A program made the translations under genes and the position numbers. This document shows, piece by piece, positions 54,326-64,000 of a stretch of 64,000 nucleotides of DNA; the stretch's first letter is position 1, and each line of letters starts with the position of its first letter. Source of the DNA: Gammaproteobacteria bacterium (GTDB lineage: Bacteria; Pseudomonadota; Gammaproteobacteria; SZUA-140); assembly GCA_016712635.1 (NCBI GenBank), contig JADJQS010000015.1, positions 293,675-357,674 on the forward strand, given 5' to 3'. The notes under the pieces were generated by a model. It ran no database searches, was not told the origin of the DNA, and saw only the letters and a list, made by a program, of their open reading frames with translations.

Positions 54326-54735
54326 CGCACGCGCTCGACGGTGGCTGCCTGTGCGGCGCGATCCGCTATCGCATCGAGGGCCCGCACATCGACGCCGGCT
54401 ATTGCCACTGCCGCCTCTGCCAGCGTTCCGCCGGCGCGCCGGTGCTGGCGTGGCTGACGGTGCCGGTGGAGGCGTTTTCATACACCCGGGGCCAGCCGGC
54501 GGTGTATTGTTCGTCGACGCACAGCCAGCGCGAATTCTGCGGCCATTGCGGCACGCAGCTCGTGTTTCGCCGCCAGCAGGGTGCGCGCAGGGTGGATATC
54601 ACCACCGCCAGCCTCGACGACCCGTCGCGGGTCGCCCCCGAGTATCACATCTGGCGCATGAGCCGCATCGCCTGGTTCGAGACGCACGACAGTCTGCTGC
54701 GTTTCGAGGACGCGGGTCCCGACCGGGACAGTTGA
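54322..54735 (+). CDS. GFA-domain (glutathione-dependent formaldehyde-activating-like) protein
   Basis: The 137-residue zinc protein has the GFA pattern: GGCLCGAIRYR, YCHCRLCQRSAGAP and FCGHCGTQLVF. The sulfur ligands bind two zinc ions in the family fold. It starts inside the AhpD-like stop (ATGA), so the two form a pair. Substrate unknown; activity with formaldehyde has only been shown for some relatives. Confidence 0.85.
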   Translation: MTHALDGGCLCGAIRYRIEGPHIDAGYCHCRLCQRSAGAPVLAWLTVPVEAFSYTRGQPAVYCSSTHSQREFCGHCGTQLVFRRQQGARRVDITTASLDDPSRVAPEYHIWRMSRIAWFETHDSLLRFEDAGPDRDS

Positions 54736-55236
54736 AAGGAAACGATGCCGGGCCGGGATTGAGAATCCCGCCATATCTCCGGATACCCGCTGGAACCTGC
54801 CCTCGACCTGATCGGGGGCGGGAATGACGACTCGACGTTTTCATGGCAGTTCTAGTACAAAAGCGCTAATGCAGGCCTGACCGTTGAACATCGGCCGGAT
54901 CAGTCAGTTCAGGATATACATTGCCTATCAGGGTAATCGGGATAATCGATTTTCATCCTTCATCGCGTTCGCCTAAGGTGGGATCGTCTTTGACCCACCC
55001 GGTATAAACAGGCATGGCTTTCATAAATGGAAACGCGCAAGCTGTGGGCGGCTGTCCGCGACCGTAAGGCGGAAGGACATGAGTGACAGAAAGTTATTGT
55101 CCACCGGCGCCGGCAGCCCGGCATGCATATAGCATGCGCGGCCACGCCTTCGCGTGCTGTGCCGGGGAAGCCAGCCGTAAGATTGTCGGCGACACCTTCT
55201 GGAAGGCATTGCCGTCCTATACGGAATAATTCGAAC
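54736..55236. other. 501-bp spacer upstream of katG with hairpins
   Basis: No gene is credible. It includes a REP-like imperfect palindrome near 54755-54830, a GGTGGG/CCCACC hairpin near 54977-55000, and a palindromic GCATGC-ATATA-GCATGC at 55121-55137 followed by GC-rich self-complementary sequence up to about 55185. A peroxide-responsive control site (OxyR or similar) could lie here but none is identifiable by eye. Confidence 0.5.
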
Positions 55237-57457
<2,221 letters not shown>

Positions 57458-57469
57458 TCGCCGCGCAAA

Positions 57470-57559
57470 GGCCGGCGCGGGTGCCAATCCCGCGCCGGCC
57501 CGTGGCAGTCATGGATGTGGAGTCAGGGCGGCGTTTCGAACTGTTTTGAAACGCCGCCC
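57470..57559. terminator. Two consecutive 12-bp perfect hairpins downstream of katG
   Basis: GGCCGGCGCGGG (57470-57481) pairs with CCCGCGCCGGCC (57489-57500), and GGGCGGCGTTTC (57526-57537) pairs with GAAACGCCGCCC (57548-57559). No T-run follows the first; the second has TTTT only in its loop. They lie between convergent katG and the lipoprotein gene and probably stop or stabilise both transcripts. Confidence 0.5.
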
Positions 57560-57601
57560 GGCCCGCCGTCATCGGCGGCGCGATGCCGTGATCGGGCCCG
57601 G

Positions 57602-57913
57602 TCAGAAGCAATCGAAATAATTGCAGATGTAATCGACGCGGTTGCCGTCCCGGTCGACGGGATACCAGCCCTTTTCCTCCATGCACTGGTAGTAGGCGCG
57701 GACCCATTCCTGCTGGTCGCGCTCAGCGCCGAATTCCGTCGCGCCCGTCACGGGCGCGGAGGCATTGGCGAACAGCTTGCAGTCGGTGCGGTCCTGCAGG
57801 AATTCCGCCGAGCCCAGGACCTTGGTGTCGTGCGCAAGGCGGACGGGATTGCCGGCGCAGGCGGACAGCCCGAGCGCGAGCAGTGCGACAATGAAGCGGC
57901 TGTCTGTGCGCAT
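57602..57913 (-). CDS. Small predicted lipoprotein
   Basis: The ATG at 57913 gives 103 residues, with a lipoprotein signal peptide ending in the lipobox LSAC (FIVALLALGLSAC). The mature part (about 80 residues) contains DRTDCKLFANAS and YYQCMEEKGWYPVDRDGN, the Cys and CMxxxGW pattern of small outer-membrane lipoproteins seen near the cell envelope. Function unknown. Confidence 0.75.
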   Translation of the reverse strand: MRTDSRFIVALLALGLSACAGNPVRLAHDTKVLGSAEFLQDRTDCKLFANASAPVTGATEFGAERDQQEWVRAYYQCMEEKGWYPVDRDGNRVDYICNYFDCF

Positions 57914-58053
57914 GTGACGATGGCGTTCCCGGGTCAGAGATACCCTGGATTGTAACCCCTCGTCCTCGCGTGCGTCTGTTCCGGCGCGCCGGTCGGCGGC
58001 GGGATTTTCAAGTATCATGGCGGTCCGGGTTTCGCAGACGAGATCGTGCAGCC

Positions 58054-59127
58054 ATGACCGTAGCGCTGTTGATGGCCGGGTTTGTCCTGCTGGTCGCCGG
58101 CGCCGAGCTGCTGGTGCGCGGCGCCTCGCGCCTGGCCTCCGCCATCGGGATCTCGCCCCTCGTCATCGGCCTGACCGTGGTCGCCTTCGGCACCAGCGCA
58201 CCGGAGTTCGCGGTGAGCATCAACGCCGCCCTGGCCGGCCAGCCGGACATTGCGCTCGGCAACGTGGTCGGCAGCAACATCTTCAATGTCCTGTTCATAC
58301 TCGGGCTCTCCGGGCTCATCGCGCCTCTGGTGGTGGCGCGGCAGCTGGTGCGGCTGGACGTGCCGCTGATGATCGCGGCCTCGGTCGTGGTGCTGATCCT
58401 CGGACTGGATGGCCGCATCGGCCGCGTCGAGGGCGGGGCATTGTTCCTCGCGCTGCTGATCTATACCGGCTTCCTGATTCGCCAGAGCCGCAAGGAGAAT
58501 AATGCGGCCGCTGCGGAGACGGCGGCGGCAGACAATGCCAAGCCTGTGCGATCGCCCGCGCAGTGGTTGTTCAATCTGGCCTTCATCGCCGCCGGGCTCG
58601 CCCTGCTGGTGCTCGGTTCGCGCTGGCTGGTCGACGGCGCGGTGGCGATCGCGCAGCATCTCGGCGTCAGCGAGCTCGTCATCGGCCTCACCATCATCGC
58701 CGCCGGAACCTCGCTGCCGGAGGTGGCGACCTCGGTCATCGCCAGCATCCGCGGCGAGCGCGCGACATCGCCGTCGGCAACGTGGTCGGCAGCAACCTCT
58801 TCAACCTGCTGGGGTGCTGGGCTGGCCAGCCTGGTGTCGCCCGCCGGCGTTTCGGTGGCGGCGACGGCGCTGCGCTTCGATATCCCGGTGATGGTCGCGG
58901 TGGCGATTGCGTGCCTGCCGATCTTCTTCAACCGTCATCTGATCGCGCGCTGGGCGGGCGGTGTGTTCCTCGCCTATTACCTTGCCTATACCGCCTATCT
59001 GATTCTGGCCGCGACCGGCCATGCCCTGCTGCCGCTTTTCAGCTCGGCGATGCGTGGTTTCGTGCTGCCGCTGACGGTGCTCACCCTCATCATCATCACG
59101 GGCGCGCCCTGCGCGCACGCCGGATGA
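58054..59127 (+). CDS. Calcium/sodium antiporter (CaCA family, YrbG-like) with a short garbled internal segment
   Basis: The 357-residue membrane protein has ten hydrophobic segments and the first alpha repeat VVAFGTSAPEFAVSINAAL with GNVVGSNIFNV. The second repeat is IIAAGTSLPEVATSVIASIRGER, which should continue as DIAVGNVVGSNLFN. In the given frame, residues after GER (58758-58820) read as unrelated Ser/Thr-rich sequence, but two extra bases near 58760 and two missing G in G runs near 58810-58830 restore the motif. The gene stays open by compensation. Exchange of Ca2+ or Na+ is the family role. Confidence 0.83.
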   Translation: MTVALLMAGFVLLVAGAELLVRGASRLASAIGISPLVIGLTVVAFGTSAPEFAVSINAALAGQPDIALGNVVGSNIFNVLFILGLSGLIAPLVVARQLVRLDVPLMIAASVVVLILGLDGRIGRVEGGALFLALLIYTGFLIRQSRKENNAAAAETAAADNAKPVRSPAQWLFNLAFIAAGLALLVLGSRWLVDGAVAIAQHLGVSELVIGLTIIAAGTSLPEVATSVIASIRGERATSPSATWSAATSSTCWGAGLASLVSPAGVSVAATALRFDIPVMVAVAIACLPIFFNRHLIARWAGGVFLAYYLAYTAYLILAATGHALLPLFSSAMRGFVLPLTVLTLIIITGAPCAHAG

Positions 59128-59180
59128 AGTGAGTCGCGGCGTTGCCGGCGGTTCATCCCGCGGCGAATCCAGGGATGCGC

Positions 59181-60178
59181 TCAGGCGGGTGCGAGCGGCG
59201 GTTCGTCCATCAGCGCGAGCTGCTCGCGCAGCTCGAGGATGCGGTCCTGCCAGTAACGCTGTGTTGAACCAGGGGGGAAGGCCGCGGGAAACGCCGGATC
59301 GGACCAGCGGCGCGCGATCCAGGCGGAGGCAGTGAATCAGGCGCAGCGTGCGGGAGCGCCTCGACCAGGTGCAGCTCGCGCGGATCGAATTCAAAAATCC
59401 TCGTAACCCGCCAGCACTCGCCGAGCTGGAGCTCCATCGCGGCGCGGTCGCCTGAAAGCAGCATCCACAGGTCCTGCACCGCGGGTCCCATCCGGCTGTC
59501 GTCGAATCGACAAAGTGGCCCGTCGTCAGTCCACAGCACGTTGCCGGCGCCACAGCGGTCGCCGTGCAGGCGCAGGCTGTTCACCCGCCCGGCGCGCTTC
59601 ATTGCAGCGCCGCACGCCCGCCAGCGCATGCTCGGTCACGCTGCGCCAGGCCTCGGCGATGTCCGCTGCGGGACCGGGTCCGCGCGCCGAGCAGGTAGCG
59701 CGCTGGCCCGGTGCCGAGTTTGCGATGTCGAGAGCGTTGGACGCGCGCGGTACGGGAGAAAGCGCACCGACCGCATGGATGCGCCCGATGAAGCGGCCCA
59801 TCCACTGCAAGGTGTCGTCGACCATTGAATTCCGGCGCGTGACCGCCCGGCGCCGGGTAGACCGCGAAGCGGAATCCGCTCTAGTTGTTCAGGTGCGCCC
59901 GTTCCAATGCGAGCGGGGCGACGACCGGGATCTCGCGTTCGACGAGGCCTGCACGAAGGCATGCTCCTCGAGGATGGCGGCGTCGGACCAGCGCCCGGGC
60001 GGTGGAATTTCACCACCACCGGTGGTGGTGCGTCCTCCGGCCGAACTGGTACACGCGCGGTTCTCGTGGCGCTGTTGAGCGCGAGCAGCCCGTCGCCGCG
60101 CAGCCCCGCGCTCTCCAGCGCGTCGAGCATGGTGTCCGGCGTGAGTCCGGCGTAGGGAATGGCGGTGTCGTTGGTCAT
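59181..60178 (-). pseudogene. srkA: Stress response kinase A / RdoA-like (SrkA), many frameshifts
   Basis: Start ATG 60178 gives IPYAGLTPDTMLDALESAGL, the SrkA start, then VVVKFHRPG. Later pieces in other frames include RLHGDRCGAGNVLW (catalytic loop with HGD and Asn), GPLCRFDDSRMGPAVQDLWMLLSGD (Asp motif) and a C-terminal LMDEPPLAPA ending at 59181. The span of 998 bp matches the E. coli gene (987 bp) but needs at least five frame changes. It overlaps the preceding aminotransferase end. Family kinases act in Cpx-linked stress survival. Probable sequencing error as elsewhere in this tail. Confidence 0.75.
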
Positions 60179-61468
60179 GGGAGATTGTAACCGCTTTCTG
60201 CGGGGACGGATTTTAAATCCGTCCCCGTTAGTTCCTGAGGAAGGGCTGCCTGTATGGGGACAGATTTGAAATCTGTCCGATCCGTCAGCTGCGCGCAGCG
60301 AAGCAGTTCGGTTCGCAGCGCCGCGAGCAGGGCGTCGATGTCGGCGGGTGTTATATCCCTGCAGCGAGATGCGCAGGAACTGCCGACCGTTCCATTCGAT
60401 ACGGGATCTCCACCCGATGCCGGTCGAACAGGTTACAGTTGAAGGCGGCAGTTCGTCGATACGCGGCAGGGCGTTCACCGCCATCTGCACGTAGTGGCGG
60501 TCCGTCGGTAGAGCAGCGCCGAGGGCCGGTCGGTTCGGAGACGCGTTGAATCGCCCGCCGAGCGGGCGGTGACCTCCGCGCGCACCTGCGGCCAGTCGTG
60601 CCCTCTCCACGGGAAGGCGATCGCCGCCAGCACCGCCGGGTAGGCGGCGAGGTCATTCAGTGCCCCACGAGCCATTGCAGCGCATCGACATAGTCCGGGT
60701 TCTGCGCCAGCTTGCGGTTGTCGCCGTAGCCTGACCCGATCACCAGCGGTTCGATCATAGGCTGCAGTTCGCGCCGCGCGTGTAGAGGAACGCCGCGCCC
60801 GCGGGGCTGCACAGCCATTTGTGGCAGTTTCCGGCATAGAAGTCGGCGTCGACCGCGCCGAGGTCGAGCTCGATCTGTCCCGGCGCGTGGGCGCCGTCGA
60901 TCGCGGTCAGGATGCCGGCCGCGCGTGCGCGCTCACGCACGGCATCTTCGACCGGGAGGCGCAGCGCGGTGGACGAGGTGATGTGACTCGGGAACAGCAC
61001 GCGTGCGCGGCGTGACGCCGCGCCAGAATCCCGTCGACGATAGCCGCGTCGGAGTCCGCCGGGAAACGAGACCAGCTGGCGGACGTAGCGCGCCCGCCGC
61101 GCTGCGGCATACGTGCAGCCGAGGGCATTTTAACCGGCAGCGCCGTATTCGTGATCGGTGGTCAGCACCTCGTCGCCCGGCGCGAGCGGCTGGCGAGCGC
61201 GCGACCACGTTCATGCCGAAGGTGGCGTTCGGGACATAGACGAGGTCATCGGATCGGTATTGAGGTGGCGTCCGGGTTCGCCGCGCGCCTGCCGCAGGAG
61301 TCCGGGCGGTTCGTTGTTGATGAACTGCACCGGCTCTCGCCCGCTCAACCGCAGCCGCCATTCCTGGCGGGCCTCGAACACCAACCGCGGCGTCGCGCCG
61401 TAGGAGCCGTGGTTCAGGAAGACGACGTCTGGGTCGAGGCAGGAACTGCTGTCTGCGTGAGGGGGCAT
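60175..61468 (-). pseudogene. Class-V aminotransferase (PLP, isopenicillin-N-epimerase-like), multiple frameshifts
   Basis: The start gives CLDPDVVFLNHGSYGATPRLVFEARQEW, typical of class-V aminotransferases that resemble isopenicillin-N epimerase. Further pieces are DDLVYVPNATFGMNVVARS, VLFPSHITSSTALRLP, and AIDGAHAPGQIELDLG with FYAGNCHKWLCSPAG (PLP Lys in HKW). The open end in another frame, TPADIDALLAALRTELLRCAQLT, continues through two palindromic repeats and stops at 60177-60175, overlapping the srkA ATG. Substrate cannot be told. Reading frame changes occur several times. Confidence 0.7.
60202..60278. repeat. Two palindromic repeats in the 3' end of the aminotransferase gene
   Basis: 60202-60226 has arms GGGGACGGATTT and AAATCCGTCCCC; 60256-60278 has GGGGACAGATTT and AAATCTGTCC. 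On the minus strand they are read in frame as TDFKSVP and TDLKSVP before the shared stop. Confidence 0.8.
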
Positions 61469-61576
61469 GGTGCGGGCGCGCGCGTCGGCTTTACGCCAAT
61501 CTTAACCGATCCCGACGCGGCCGGGCGCACGGCGGCCGTTCAATCTCCGCGTAGACGAAGACCGGGGTCGCCCGCT

Positions 61577-62149
61577 TCAGTCGCGCACCGGGCGCAACGC
61601 CAGGGACACGGTCCTTGTGCCCATGTTAACCGCCATATTTGAAATGGATCATCGCTGGCGTGATCAGGGCTCTGGTGGGTGTCCGCGGACCAGAATCCCG
61701 TGATCGGTGCCGCAGAAACAGATCGGGAGTGAGCGCCGGATCGTAGCAGCGATGTTCGACCACTGATGCGAGTTCATCCAGTGCGAACTTACTCCGTGAC
61801 TCCGCAGGCGCCAGATCCGCCACCTTGTTCAGAGACCAGCGCGTGGCGGTCAAAGGCGCCGGGCGAGGACGAGGCGAGCCGGTTGCCCGTGCAGCCAGCG
61901 CCGTCCCAGCGCTGGCCGACCGCGCAGCGCATCGAGGTCAGAACCGGTCCGGCGGTCCATGACTGTTCCGCGTCCGGCGTCGTGAAGCGGGCGCTCAAAG
62001 GAGTGCTCGCGGTCAGGGCAGGATCGCAGGTCTGCGGCATCTGTACTGGGCGCCCGGACTGGGATACTGTACGGCAACGGCGGGGCGGGCGAGGACAAAC
62101 GCGGGGGCGTCCGTGGCTGGTGTGTGGTTCCGCCTGAATCAGGCGTCAT
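61577..62149 (-). pseudogene. DUF1566 (Lcl C-terminal) domain protein, frameshifted
   Basis: Joined pieces include TSMRCAVGQRWDGAGCTG, which resembles the RCSxGQxWDGxxCxG start of DUF1566 domains, then WSLNKVADLA, LDELASVVEHRCYDPALTPDLF, MIHFKYGG and, after a frame change in a G run, VNMGTRTVSLALRPVRD ending at 61577. N-terminal limit is uncertain. DUF1566 proteins are usually exported; the role is unknown. Confidence 0.5.
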
Positions 62150-62191
62150 GACGCGTAACGGCGTCTCTCTTTCGCTCCGCTTTCAGGCCTG

Positions 62192-62492
62192 TTAGCATCC
62201 ATTTTCCATATACGCTGAGCGCGTATGGTCCCGCATCACTTCACAGGCGCGGCCTGCATCGCCACGCAGCCAAGATTTGACGCCGAGCGCCAGCAGAATC
62301 TTCTCCATCAGGCACCAGCGCGTGATGCCGGACTGCAGCAGGTTATGGCGCCGACGAAGGCGAAGCGAACTTTGGCCGAGGTCGGGCCCGCGGTCGAGCT
62401 GGCGCCGTTGTGGACGTCGCGCGAGCATGCCGCGAGAACTGGATGAGGCTTGCCACGGCGATGATGCGGATGAGCCGTTCGGTGTTCGCCAA
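62192..62492 (-). pseudogene. DUF2892 (YgaP-like membrane) protein, frameshifted
   Basis: A GGAGG ribosome site precedes TTG 62492, giving ANTERLIRIIAVASLIQF, the usual DUF2892 start. A second frame contributes NLLQSGITRWCLMEKILLALGVKSW, the conserved second membrane segment with its Cys. At least one indel lies between. It is downstream of the RND pump gene on the same strand. Confidence 0.65.
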
Positions 62493-62529
62493 GGTGTGGC
62501 CTCCTTCAGTGTTGCGGTGGTTGATTCAG

Positions 62530-62628
62530 GTGACGGGTTAAAATCCGTCACCGGTCAGTCAGTGGTCGGTGGTTGAGGGACGGTTTTGAAATCTGCAGCC
62601 CCCTCTCGTAATCCGTCCCCTTTACAAG
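62530..62628. repeat. Degenerate palindromic repeats between the RND pump and DUF2892 genes
   Basis: GTGACGGGTT/AAAATCCGTCAC at 62530-62551 and a looser copy at about 62575-62628 (GGGACGGTTTTGAAATCTGC with a distal AATCCGTCCCC). The second lies at the RND pump stop. Confidence 0.6.
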
Positions 62629-64000
62629 TTTTATCATACCACAGATAATAGACCAGCGGGATGACGAACAGAGTCCCAGCAGGGTCGAAGGCCAGCGTGC
62701 CGAAGGCCATCGCGAGCCTTCGAGGCCCGCCGAACACCGGGTCGCTCCATCGCGATCGCGGTGCCGGCGATGACGGCGAGCGCGGTGAGCCAGAGATCGG
62801 GCGCGCGCGCACTGCCGGCCTCGGCGCTGCCTCCGCCCAGACCGGTGCCGAGGGCGCGGTTTGTCGAGATAAAGTCGAGTCAGCAGCGATGGTGCGCACC
62901 ACGATCCCAGCAAAGGCGCGATCATGCCCGATCATCGAAGATTGGCGGTGGGCAGCTGCTGCATGATCCGTTGGCCGGGAAGATTCCGATCATGGTGAGC
63001 GGGATCGCGCCCATCACGATCAGCAACCGGGATGAAATGCCGTAATGGCCGGCCAGCGGCAGGTAGATCAGCACCAGCGCGACCATGAACGCGGCGCCGG
63101 AGTCGCGGAACACGTCCAGCGTCAGGCGCATCTCGTAATCCCACAGCGAGCCGTGGTCGAAGGTCGCGTCGGGCAGGGGACGCATGAAGCCGAGGCCGCC
63201 GGTGGTGAGCCTGACGCCCGGCAGGGGTTCCGCACCGTCAAACCGACCGTCGAGGTCAGGCAGCGGATAGACCTGCGATCCAGTGGCCGGTTTCGCCGGT
63301 GACATAGACGACGGGAGATCCGTCCTTGGTCTGGATGGTCAGGCCGTCAACGACCTCCGCGTGATCCGGTGAAGGCGGCCGCAGCACCTGCCCGCCCGCG
63401 CTGCTGGCGACGAACAGGCGGTCGAGGTCGCGCGGGCGATGCGGAAGCGTTCCGGCATGCGGATGTGGATCAGCACCAGGTTGCGCTCGCTCGCGGCGTG
63501 GATGGTGCCGCCGATATCGAAAACCGGCGACGCCGTCGCGCATGACCACAGCGATCGCCTCAGTATCGACGCCAGCCGCAGCCGCCTTTTTACTTGTCGA
63601 CCATCGCGGTATTCGATCTGGTCCTCGCCGACCGGGTCGTCGATATCGGCGGAGTCCCAGGGTACCCGCGTAGCCGGCGCGCACCTGCGCGAGGCGGCGC
63701 GCGGTGTCATGTCCAGGCCGTGAATCTCCCAGGCAGGGGTGGCGCGCACCAGCGGACCCGGCGGGTCCTCGACCAGCTTGATGTTTCGCCGCCGGCTGAA
63801 CTTGGCGTACACCGGGCGAGGCGCGCGCGCAGGTCGAAGCACGATCTGTTTCCGGACTTCGCGCTGCGTTCGAAGGTGTCGACCGAGGTTGACGCCGGAT
63901 CGCCCCGGTGCGTGCCCTGTGACGGTCGCGCCGCTCAACGTACCGTTGACCTCGACCGGGCCGGCGCGTCCGATGAAGGTCTCGTAATCGGTGGCCGGGG
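62620..64000 (-). pseudogene. RND efflux transporter permease, C-terminal part, many frameshifts, running off the window
   Basis: Joined pieces read as the second half of an AcrB/CzcA-type inner-membrane pump: LTLDVFRDSGAAFMVALVLIYLPLAGHYG, GAIPLTMIGIFPGQ, RAVRARPI followed by SDPVFGG and LFVIPLVYYLWYDK, which are the last membrane segments. Upstream pieces (VYAKFSRRRNIKLVEDPPGP, GEDQIEYRDG) fit the porter domain. Frames change every 50-150 bp. The N-terminal half lies beyond 64000. Substrate unknown. Confidence 0.75.

Overview
The window is 64 kb of GC-rich chromosomal DNA from a gammaproteobacterium. The evidence is gene order: LysM-dprA-smg-topA divergent from def-fmt-rsmB-DUF4390-ntrY-ntrX-trkA-trkH, prmA-DUF3426-dusB-fis-purH, and yrfG-nudE-cysQ. 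These are standard neighbourhoods in Chromatiales-, Pseudomonas- and Thioalkalivibrio-like lineages. No rRNA, tRNA, CRISPR array, transposase or integrase was seen.

Layout. 1-4.3 kb: fatty-acid beta-oxidation (thiolase end, FadJ-like enzyme, acyl-CoA ligase, thioesterase). 4.3-9.4 kb: sulfur assimilation on the minus strand (sulfite exporter, siroheme sulfite reductase, out-of-frame TusA domain, CysH) facing cysB. 9.4-14.8 kb: topA, smg, dprA, LysM protein. 14.9-25 kb: def, fmt, rsmB, DUF4390, NtrY/NtrX, TrkA/TrkH. 25-36.2 kb: methyltransferase, lipid A acyltransferase, short methionine synthase, ferritin-like/VIT1 transporter, pip, dtd, apaH, hemF, tsaC, purE, purD. 36.5-41.5 kb: two secreted repeat proteins (about 14 and 7 repeats), lying between purD and purH, which are usually neighbours. 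41.6-51.3 kb: purH, fis, dusB, DUF3426, prmA, an outer-membrane-like protein, YkgJ, yrfG, nudE, cysQ, DUF3617, mscL. 51.3-54 kb: an AT-rich island with one frameshifted gene for a GHKL ATPase joined to a PD-(D/E)XK-like nuclease domain, the best candidate for a little-described defence-type gene. 54-64 kb: AhpD-like and GFA genes, katG, a lipoprotein, a Ca/Na antiporter, srkA, a class-V aminotransferase, a DUF1566 protein, DUF2892 and an RND pump. From about 55.8 kb onward nearly every gene carries small indels, many in G or C runs, so this tail is either low-accuracy sequence or decaying DNA.

Themes. Several genes serve sulfur assimilation: CysB would control reduction of sulfate-derived APS/PAPS (CysH) and sulfite (SiR), CysQ would remove PAP, and the TauE-type protein would export excess sulfite. 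From 31.6 kb onward intergenic spaces carry a palindromic repeat with arms GGGGACAGATTT and AAATCTGTCCCC; at two places it is read into the 3' end of a gene. Unusual single-residue changes are CysH catalytic Cys to Tyr and NtrX Walker B Asp to Gly.
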